Shown: positions 49,389 to 57,114 of the stretch, one piece after another
How the letters are laid out: each line of letters starts with the position of its first letter
Position numbering within the stretch: the first letter of the stretch is position 1
Origin: Steroidobacteraceae bacterium
GTDB taxonomy: Bacteria; Pseudomonadota; Gammaproteobacteria; Steroidobacterales; Steroidobacteraceae
Reading direction: 5' to 3'
Assembly: GCA_019634895.1 (NCBI GenBank)
Contig: JAHCAM010000015.1
Span: 1-57,114, forward strand
Length of the DNA stretch: 57,114 nucleotides
Program-made: the position numbers and the translations under genes
The notes under the pieces: model-generated
Seen by the model: the letters and a program-made list of their open reading frames with translations, nothing else
Databases searched by the model: none
What the model was told of the DNA's origin: nothing

Positions 49389-50824
49389 TCCTCGAACTTC
49401 GGCCGGCTGACGGCCCGGCCGTACTGGAAGCAGTAGCCGACCCAGTTGTTGGTATTGCGCCCGTCGGCGGTCTTGTACCAGCTCCGGCAGCCGGCCTCGA
49501 AGGCGGTCTTCCTGCCGCGCTCGCGCAGGAACTCGTTGAAGCGGCGCTGGGCTTCGGCGCGCACCTCGATGCGCGCCAGCCGCGCGTCCCGCAGTTTCTC
49601 CAGGCAACGCACGATGTAGCGCTGCTGCCGCTCCAGCATATAGATGATGGAGCCGGCGCCCAGGTTGGTGTTCGGTCCGTACAGCATGAAGAAGTTGGGA
49701 AAGCCGGCGACTGCCATTCCGAGGTAGGCCTCCGCGCCCTGCGACCAGGCCTCGTGCAGCTCGCGGCCATCCGCGCCTTCGATGCGCATCGGCGCCAGGA
49801 ACGAAGTGGACTCGAAGCCGGTGCCGTACACGATGGCATCCACCTCGCGCAGGCGGCCGTCCGCCGTGCGTACGCCCGCAGGCTCGATGCCGAGGATGGA
49901 ATCCGTCACCAGCTCGGTCCGTGGGCTCGCCAGGAACGGCAGCCACTCGTTCGACAGCAGCGTGCGCTTGCAGCCGAACGGGAAATCCGGCGTCAGGCGG
50001 CGGCGCAGCCCGGGGTCGCGCACTTGTCGGCGCAGCAGCATGCGGCAGGCGAAGCGCAGCATCGCCGCCGTGACGCGGTTGCCGAGGATGCCGCTGTTGT
50101 ACCACTCGTGCAGCCAGAAGATCCGCAGCCGGTCGAGGTCGTGCAGCAGCGGAATTCGCTCCAGCAGCCGGCGCTCCCAGCTGCGGTAGGCGCGGTCGAA
50201 CTTGAACAGCACCCAGCCCGGCGAGCGCTGGAACACGTGCATGCGGCGGGCATGGCGGGCGATGGCCGGCGCGAACTGCACCGCGCTCGCGCCGGTGCCG
50301 ATCACCGCCACGCGACGGTCGCGGAAGTCGTAGTCGTGGTCCCACTGCGCCGAGTGGAACGCCCTGCCGGCAAAGCGCTCCCGGCCGGGCAGCGCCGGGA
50401 TCCTGGGCCGGTGAAGCTGCCCGACCGCCGTGACCAGGTACGCGGCTTCGTGGCTCGAGCCGTCGGCGAAGCGCAGGGTCCAGGCACGGCGGGACGCGTC
50501 GAAGCGCGCGTCCGTCACTTCGCGGCCGAAACGCAGGTGCGGCTCGAGCCCGTGCCGGCGCGCGGTGTGCCGCAGGTAGTCGAGGATCTCCGACTGCGGG
50601 CCGAAGCGCCGCGACCAGGGGAAATGCGGCTCGAACGAGAACGAGTAGAGGTGCGAGGGGATGTCGCAGGCGGCGCCGGGGTAACGGTTCTCGCGCCACA
50701 CGCCGCCGGGTTCGCCGGCCTTGTCGAAGACCAGGAAGTCCTCGAAGCCGGCGCGGCGCAGGTAGTAGCCCATGCCGAGACCGGCAAAGCCAGCGCCGAT
50801 GACGGCGACGCTCGCCATCGCCAT
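49370..50824 (-). CDS. Flavin-containing monooxygenase, BVMO type
   Basis: 484 aa from ATG 50824. FAD site SVAVIGAGFAGLGMGYYLRR, Baeyer-Villiger fingerprint FAGRAFHSAQWDHD (FxGxxxHxxxWD), and NADP site VAVIGTGASAVQFAP. DAIVYGTGFESTSFLAP is the C-terminal ATG-like strand. Oxidises ketones, or hydroxylates amines or sulfides; substrate unknown. TGATG overlap with the 172-aa gene upstream. Confidence 0.9.
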   Translation of the reverse strand: MAMASVAVIGAGFAGLGMGYYLRRAGFEDFLVFDKAGEPGGVWRENRYPGAACDIPSHLYSFSFEPHFPWSRRFGPQSEILDYLRHTARRHGLEPHLRFGREVTDARFDASRRAWTLRFADGSSHEAAYLVTAVGQLHRPRIPALPGRERFAGRAFHSAQWDHDYDFRDRRVAVIGTGASAVQFAPAIARHARRMHVFQRSPGWVLFKFDRAYRSWERRLLERIPLLHDLDRLRIFWLHEWYNSGILGNRVTAAMLRFACRMLLRRQVRDPGLRRRLTPDFPFGCKRTLLSNEWLPFLASPRTELVTDSILGIEPAGVRTADGRLREVDAIVYGTGFESTSFLAPMRIEGADGRELHEAWSQGAEAYLGMAVAGFPNFFMLYGPNTNLGAGSIIYMLERQQRYIVRCLEKLRDARLARIEVRAEAQRRFNEFLRERGRKTAFEAGCRSWYKTADGRNTNNWVGYCFQYGRAVSRPKFEDYRLDG

Positions 50825-51342
50825 CAGTCGGGGCCGCCCGTCGTTCCGGCGCGCAGCAGGCGCGTGCGGCCGAATACGCGCCAGCCGCCGTCCGCGCCCG
50901 CGACTTCGTCGGTGATCTCGAGCGCGTCCTCGACCAGCCGGTAGCTGCTGCGCCCGCGCTCGGTGTCCTCCGATCCCCACAGGACCACCAGCGTGCCGTC
51001 GTCTTCAACGGCGCCCGTGAGCGGCAGCGTCATGCCGCGCGAGTCGAGCCAGGTGCCGGTGACGGCGCCGGTCTTGTCCACCCGATAGAACGCCTCCGCG
51101 CGGAACCACGATTCCTTGCCGTCGGCCGAGGTCATGCGGTTGTCGAACACGAAGCGGAAGAAGGCGGCGTCGAGCGCCGGCTCGTACCTCGCGTGCTGCG
51201 CCGAGGGCATGCCGAGCGTCTCTCCGGCGCCCTGCCACTCGCCGGCGAGCTGGGCGAAGAACCCGCGGGTGCGGGCCTCGTCCGCGCCGGCGGCGAACGA
51301 GATTGCGAACAGCAGGGTGATCAGCACGGCGGACCTGGACAT
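50824..51342 (-). CDS. Secreted DUF1579-like protein
   Basis: 172 aa from ATG 51342. Signal peptide (SRSAVLITLLFAISFAAG), then a lipocalin-like barrel: FFAQLAGEWQGAGETLGMPS, FFRFVFDNRMTSADGKE, AVTGTWLDSRGMTLPLTG. May bind a small hydrophobic ligand; function unproven. Between the broken tspO and the monooxygenase. Confidence 0.72.
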   Translation of the reverse strand: MSRSAVLITLLFAISFAAGADEARTRGFFAQLAGEWQGAGETLGMPSAQHARYEPALDAAFFRFVFDNRMTSADGKESWFRAEAFYRVDKTGAVTGTWLDSRGMTLPLTGAVEDDGTLVVLWGSEDTERGRSSYRLVEDALEITDEVAGADGGWRVFGRTRLLRAGTTGGPD

Positions 51343-51362
51343 TGCGGGTCTCCCGGGAGCCT

Positions 51363-51759
51363 TCAACCCAACAGCTGCGGATTGAGCTGCCAGACCGAGT
51401 AGTTCAGTGCTGCGGCGAAGCTGATCCACAGCAGGTAGGGTATCAGCAGCGCGCCGGCGAGCCGCCGGATGCGCCAGAAGCTGACGAGCGTCGCCACGAC
51501 CAGCGCCCACAGCAGCGCGATGTCGGCGAAGGCAACAGCGCCCAGCCGCCAGCCGAAGAAGAGCCAGCTCCAGAGCGCATTGACCGCGAGTTGCGCCAGG
51601 AACAGCACGAGCGCCGCGCGCGCGGCGCGGAATCCCCCGACGCGCCACACCAGCCAGGCCGCGATGCCCATGAAGGCGTAGAGCACCGTCCAGACCGGGC
51701 CGAAGACCGGGCCAGGCGGCGAGGCCGATGACCTGCTTCCATGGCGGCATGCCGGTCAT
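51363..51759 (-). pseudogene. tspO: tspO with internal deletion and frameshift
   Basis: ATG 51759 opens as TGMPPWKQVIGLAAW, a TspO/MBR N-terminus. In a different frame follow SPPGPVFGPVWTVLYAFMG and the remaining four helices to LNYSVWQLNPQLLG. About 40-45 codons (end of helix 1 and the loop) are missing between them, and the join shifts the frame. The downstream frame has no start codon before the GTG in WTVLY, so no full TspO can be made. TspO is a porphyrin and stress-linked membrane protein. Confidence 0.75.
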
Positions 51760-51862
51760 GCGGGTTTCACTGCTTCTCGTCTGCTCGTTCAATCATCTCC
51801 GAAGTCACTATGGACCGTGCGACGGCGGCCCGACAAGTCGCGCTCCGGTACAATTTGGCTGG

Positions 51863-53245
51863 ATGCCCCTCTCCGTAGTCATCCTGGCCGCAGGCCAGGG
51901 CAAGCGCATGGCCAGCGACCTGCCCAAGGTGCTGCAGCCGCTCGCGGGCAGGCCCTTGCTGGCGCACGTGGTCGCAACCGCGCGATGCCTCGCTCCGGAC
52001 GCCATACATATTGTCTACGGCCACGGCGGCGAGCGCGTGCGCGAGGCACTGCCTGCGGAGGAACTCCGTTGGGTGCTCCAGGCCGAGCAGAAGGGCACCG
52101 GCCACGCCGTCGCGCAGGCGATGCACGCGATCCCGGACGGCCACACCGTGCTCGTGCTCTACGGCGACGTGCCGCTGATCAAGGCCGGCACGCTGCGGGA
52201 GCTCGTTTCTCGCGCCGGTCCGCAGTCGCTGGTGCTGCTGTCCGCACGACTGCCGGACCCCGCCGGCTACGGCCGCGTGATCCGGGACAACGCCGGGCGC
52301 GTGGTTCGCATCGTCGAGGAGCGCGACGCGAACCACAAGGAAAAGGCCATCCCGGAGATCAACACGGGCCTGCTCGCTGCACCGGCCGGCCGGCTGCGCG
52401 GCTGGCTGGAGGCATTGAGGCCCGACAACGCCCAGGGGGAGTATTATCTGACCGACTGCATCGGCGCCGCCGTGCGCGACGGGATCGCAGTCGAGGCCGT
52501 GCTCGCGGCATCCGCCGGGGAGGTCCTGGGCGTGAACGACAAGATCCAGCTCGCCGAAGTCGAGGCCGCGCACCGGCGCGAGCGCGCGACCGAGCTCATG
52601 CAGCGCGGCGTCACGATCGTCGATCCCGCACGCGTGGACATCCGCGGCGAGGTGAGCTGCGGGCGCGACGTCATGCTCGAGGTCAACGTGATCCTGGAAG
52701 GCAAGGTGAAGCTCGGTGATCGCGTGAAGGTCGGCCCGGGCTGCGTGCTGCGCGACTGCGAGGTCGGCGCCGATACCGAGATCCGCGCGCACAGCGTCAT
52801 CGAGGGTGCCGTGACCGGGGCTCGCTGCATCGTCGGGCCGTTCGCCCGTCTGCGCCCGGGCACGAGGCTCGCGGACGAGGTGCACGTCGGCAACTTCGTC
52901 GAGGTGAAGAACAGCGTCGTCGGCGAGGGCAGCAAGGCCAATCACCTGAGCTACGTCGGCGACACCACCATCGGCAGGAAGGTGAACGTCGGCGCGGGCA
53001 CCGTCACCTGCAACTACGACGGCGTGAACAAGCACCGGACGGAGATCGGCGACGGCGCCTTCATCGGCTCCGGCACGATGCTGGTCGCGCCGGTCACCGT
53101 CGGTGCGGACGCAACCATCGGCGCGGGCTCGACGATCACCAAGCCGGCGCCGGCGGGCAAGCTGACGGTCGAGCGCAGCCGCCAGCAGGTGATCGAGAAC
53201 TGGAAGCGCCCGGAGAGGAAGGCCGGGCCGGGCGGGGCATCGTGA
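51863..53245 (+). CDS. glmU: Bifunctional GlcNAc-1-P uridyltransferase/acetyltransferase
   Basis: 460 aa from ATG 51863. Pyrophosphorylase domain: VVILAAGQGKRMASDLPKVL, EQKGTGHAVAQA, YGDVPLI, NTGLLA. Left-handed beta-helix acetyltransferase: GPFARLRPGTRL, VGNFVEVKNS, NHLSYVGDTTIG, NVGAGTVTCNYDGVNKH and IGSGTMLVAPV. Makes UDP-GlcNAc from glucosamine-1-P. TACAAT at 51849-51854 may be its -10. Overlaps the next gene by GTGA. Confidence 0.97.
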   Translation: MPLSVVILAAGQGKRMASDLPKVLQPLAGRPLLAHVVATARCLAPDAIHIVYGHGGERVREALPAEELRWVLQAEQKGTGHAVAQAMHAIPDGHTVLVLYGDVPLIKAGTLRELVSRAGPQSLVLLSARLPDPAGYGRVIRDNAGRVVRIVEERDANHKEKAIPEINTGLLAAPAGRLRGWLEALRPDNAQGEYYLTDCIGAAVRDGIAVEAVLAASAGEVLGVNDKIQLAEVEAAHRRERATELMQRGVTIVDPARVDIRGEVSCGRDVMLEVNVILEGKVKLGDRVKVGPGCVLRDCEVGADTEIRAHSVIEGAVTGARCIVGPFARLRPGTRLADEVHVGNFVEVKNSVVGEGSKANHLSYVGDTTIGRKVNVGAGTVTCNYDGVNKHRTEIGDGAFIGSGTMLVAPVTVGADATIGAGSTITKPAPAGKLTVERSRQQVIENWKRPERKAGPGGAS

Positions 53246-53649
53246 ACACCGGGGACAGCGGCTCCCGGCAGGGCCTCAACCTCACGCTGGAGCCGCGCGA
53301 AGGCTATCTGTACCTGCACCTGGCGCCAGGTTTCGAGGCGACGCCGGAGACCATGGCCCGCGTGTGGACGGCGATCAGCGAGGCCTGCCGGCGCAACAAC
53401 CTGCGCCGCGTGCTGGCGGACGGCGAGAACGTGCAGCGCAAGCTGACCCCGATGGAGTCCTACGACCACGCCGCGCTCGCGGCGCGGCTGCTGCCGGGGC
53501 TGACCGTCGCCTGCTGCTTCCGCGGCTACCAGACCGACGAGCAGACCGAGTTCTTCAAGACCGCGGCCATGAACCGGGGCGTGCGTATCGAGTTCTTCGA
53601 CGACCTGGACGCCGCCCTGCGCTGGCTGGGGACCGGCCTGAAGGCCTGA
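53242..53649 (+). CDS. SpoIIAA-like/STAS-fold protein
   Basis: 135 aa from GTG 53242, overlapping the glmU stop. GYLYLHLAPGFEATPETMAR, NLRRVLADGENVQRKLTPME and FFKTAAMNRGVRIEFFDDLD are typical of SpoIIAA-like (STAS) proteins. Role unknown. It separates glmU from glmS, which are often adjacent. Confidence 0.75.
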   Translation: MNTGDSGSRQGLNLTLEPREGYLYLHLAPGFEATPETMARVWTAISEACRRNNLRRVLADGENVQRKLTPMESYDHAALAARLLPGLTVACCFRGYQTDEQTEFFKTAAMNRGVRIEFFDDLDAALRWLGTGLKA

Positions 53650-53747
53650 TTCTGTGAAATGCCGCCCGGGGCGGGCCAGGCCGCTTTGGAATAGAATGTC
53701 GCGACCACGGCCCCGGGACCCTCTCCCGGCGTGAGGTCCAACACGGA

Positions 53748-55580
<1,833 letters not shown>

Positions 55581-55583
<3 letters not shown>

Positions 55584-55630
55584 AGGGGACGCGTCCAATT
55601 AAGGTTCCTTAATTGGACGCGTCCCCTTTA
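55581..55630. repeat. 50-bp perfect inverted repeat after glmS
   Basis: Arms 55581-55604 and 55607-55630 are exact complements around TT. Each arm contains GGACGCGTCC, itself a palindrome, and AATTAAGG. The first three bases are the glmS TAA stop, and the next gene starts 10 bp after the element. It may act as a two-way terminator or be a REP-like element; it ends in a T-poor sequence, so ordinary terminator function is uncertain. Confidence 0.85.
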
Positions 55631-55639
55631 TCTTTATCG

Positions 55640-56218
55640 ATGTTCGACGCTCGCTTCTATCAGCGCTATTACGTGGACCCGACGACGCGCGTCGCCTCGC
55701 GGGACGACGCCATCCGCCTCGGGCGCTTCGTCTGCGCCTACACCGCCTACCTGGGGTTCACGGTCAGGCGCGTGCTGGACGCCGGCTGCGGACTCGGCCA
55801 CATGCGCCGGCCGGTGCGCGAGTACTTCCCGCAGGCGCGCTACGTGGGACTGGAGACCAGCGAGTACCTTTGCCGGCGCCACGGCTGGACCCGCGGCAGC
55901 ATCGCGGACTACGCGCCGAAGCAGCCATTCGATCTCGTCCTCTGCCACGACGTGCTCCAGTACCTGGAAGACCGCGAGGCCGTCCGGGCGCTCGCCAACC
56001 TGGCACGGCTGTCCCGCGGCGCCCTGTACTTCAGCGTACTGACGCAGGAAGACTGGCGCCGCAACGCCGACCGGGCGCGGACCGATTCCGGCGTCCGCCT
56101 GCGGCCGGCGGCCTGGTACAAGTCGCGGCTGGCGCGCCATTTCCGGCCCCTGGGCGGGGGAATGCTGGTCCGGCGCGGCTTCCAGCCGCTCCTGTGGGAG
56201 CTGGAACGCCCGTGGTAG
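55640..56218 (+). CDS. Class I SAM-dependent methyltransferase
   Basis: 192 aa from ATG 55640. SAM motif I VLDAGCGLGHMRRPVREY, motif II region YVGLETSEYLCRRHG and motif IV FDLVLCHDVLQYLEDREAVR. The last part (LARLSRGALYFSVLTQEDW) is typical of Methyltransf_25-type proteins. Target unknown. Its leader is formed by the palindrome's right arm. Confidence 0.88.
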   Translation: MFDARFYQRYYVDPTTRVASRDDAIRLGRFVCAYTAYLGFTVRRVLDAGCGLGHMRRPVREYFPQARYVGLETSEYLCRRHGWTRGSIADYAPKQPFDLVLCHDVLQYLEDREAVRALANLARLSRGALYFSVLTQEDWRRNADRARTDSGVRLRPAAWYKSRLARHFRPLGGGMLVRRGFQPLLWELERPW

Positions 56219-56276
56219 TATCGGCGACTGCAATCGAGGTCCCCAGGGGACCGCCAGAACGGGGGAGTGACTGACG

Positions 56277-56810
56277 ATGTCGTTTCTGAAGCATCCGGGC
56301 CTGCGGGCCCTCGGTACCGCGGTCGCCGCGGCAGCGGCGCTCAGCGCCTGTGGCGGCTCGGGCAGCAGGAATGACCAGTTTCCGCTGATCCGCGCGACGC
56401 TCACCATCAAGACCGTTTCCCAGGGCGGAGTCTGCGACTCCGTGCGCGTGCGCCTCTCGCCGAAGCAGCTGATCGGCGAATCGAACAAGTACGCCAACAG
56501 CAGGATGATGGTCGCGGAGGTCGCCATGACCGGCCCGACCGATGAAGCGGGCGCGCCGATGTGCAATGGCACCGGCGAGTCGCTGCCGATGGCCTCGGGC
56601 ATCTGGGAATTCACGGTGCCGCTCGCTTCCGGCACCGCGACCTGCGAGCGCCACATCGAGCCCGGCGGCGACCTGTCGATCGTGTTCATCGACGGCGTCG
56701 ACGGCTGCGGCGGCAACGGCAATGGCGACGTCACGAACGGCATCCCGCTCGAGATGGTGCCCGGCAGCGAAGTCCCGGCCGAAGGCGACGCCGCGCCCGC
56801 CGCGGGCTGA
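56277..56810 (+). CDS. Hypothetical lipoprotein
   Basis: 177 aa. Lipobox ALSACGGSGS after a hydrophobic start. The body is beta-rich with paired cysteines (GGVCDSVRVRL, GAPMCNGTGE, TATCERHIEP, GVDGCGGNGNGD). The Gly/Asn/Asp-rich stretch near the end might bind a cation. No family recognised. A strong terminator follows. Confidence 0.72.
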   Translation: MSFLKHPGLRALGTAVAAAAALSACGGSGSRNDQFPLIRATLTIKTVSQGGVCDSVRVRLSPKQLIGESNKYANSRMMVAEVAMTGPTDEAGAPMCNGTGESLPMASGIWEFTVPLASGTATCERHIEPGGDLSIVFIDGVDGCGGNGNGDVTNGIPLEMVPGSEVPAEGDAAPAAG

Positions 56811-56833
56811 CGCATCGCATACGCCTGAACAGG

Positions 56834-56864
56834 AGCCGGCACGGGCAACCGTGCCGGCTTTTTT
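56834..56864 (+). terminator. Rho-independent terminator after the lipoprotein
   Basis: AGCCGGCACGG (56834-56844), loop GCAA, CCGTGCCGGCT (56849-56859), then TTTTT. An 11-bp GC-rich stem and a T run: a textbook intrinsic terminator. Confidence 0.92.
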
Positions 56865-56869
56865 CACCC

Positions 56870-57114
56870 TTGGCTGACTACACGCCACTCTGGCTGCCGC
56901 CGCTGCTGAAGCTGACCGCTGCGGTCGCGCCACCGCTCGCCGCGCGCATCATGGGCGAGCTCATCTCGCGCCCGCGCGGGCGCAATCCCACGCAGCCCTT
57001 CGAGCTTGTGAAGCCGGATGCGGAGCGCGAGCTCGAACTTCGCCCGGGCCTGTTTGCGCTGGTCACCGGCGACAGCGGCCCCGCCGTGCTCGCGCTGCAC
57101 GGCTGGCGTGGCCG
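56870..57114 (+). CDS. Alpha/beta hydrolase, N-terminal part, cut by window end
   Basis: The frame is open from TTG 56870 to the window end (81 codons). FELVKPDAERELELRPG, FALVTGDSGPAVLALHGWRG ends at the oxyanion-hole HGW of alpha/beta hydrolases. No ribosome site is visible because the terminator directly precedes it; ATG 56951 is an alternative start. Function unknown. Confidence 0.65.
   Translation, partial: MADYTPLWLPPLLKLTAAVAPPLAARIMGELISRPRGRNPTQPFELVKPDAERELELRPGLFALVTGDSGPAVLALHGWRG

Noticed and set aside
51849..51854. TACAAT as a firm glmU promoter
   Set aside because: The -10 is good, but no -35 is found at 16-18 bp and the transcript would be nearly leaderless; mentioned only as a possibility.

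Overview
The window comes from a GC-rich chromosome (about two thirds G+C over most of its length, strong GC3 bias, many ATGA, GTGA and TGATG gene overlaps). The glmU-glmS end, the tetrameric sarcosine oxidase, DUF3500, pirin, DoxX and many short redox operons suggest a free-living heterotrophic gammaproteobacterium. Steroidobacterales or Nevskiales are possible, but I cannot fix the family from sequence alone. I see no rRNA, tRNA, CRISPR array or complete insertion sequence.

Layout. 0-1.9 kb: lower-GC accessory DNA with a RAMA-domain protein and an XRE/AbiEii-type toxin-antitoxin pair. 2-6.7 kb: FAD oxidase, VOC protein, and a LysR gene divergent from doxX-pirin. 6.7-11.3 kb: two more toxin-antitoxin pairs (RHH/PIN and RHH/MazF), each with an inverted-repeat operator candidate, around a secreted protease/FHA membrane protein pair and a GST. 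11.4-16.8 kb: msrB-msrA, NnrU-like protein, exported lactate-oxidase-type flavoprotein, AGCS symporter and NlpC/P60 lipoprotein. 17.1-23.6 kb: a large MalT-like LuxR regulator followed by two cytochromes c, NmrA, PhzF and SnoaL genes. 23.58-25.73 kb: a low-GC island with a P-loop ATPase and a small partner; both flanking genes appear to have lost their last codons. 25.7-34.9 kb: two PLP decarboxylases, racemase, HAD, SDR, a hydrolase-VOC fusion, and several gene remnants. 35-44.2 kb: haloperoxidase-like protein, MddA-like methyltransferase, DUF3500, GDT1, GNAT, intradiol dioxygenase, serine hydrolase, SET protein and NSS transporter. 44.3-49.4 kb: sarcosine oxidase soxB-soxA-soxG with soxD displaced and divergent. 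49.4-51.8 kb: flavin monooxygenase operon headed by a broken tspO. 51.9-55.6 kb: glmU, a small SpoIIAA-like gene and glmS (UDP-GlcNAc synthesis), closed by a 50-bp palindrome. 55.6-57.1 kb: methyltransferase, lipoprotein, terminator and the start of an alpha/beta hydrolase.

The most unusual signals are a perfect palindrome (GTAACGCGTTAC, with a one-sided GCAAG tail) that recurs five times outside or at the edges of genes; the low-GC ATPase island; the rearranged sarcosine oxidase locus; and a high density of degraded genes (tspO, a TPR protein, a mazEF-like pair, a duplicated membrane-protein 5' end). Functions are from family recognition by eye; no database search was run.
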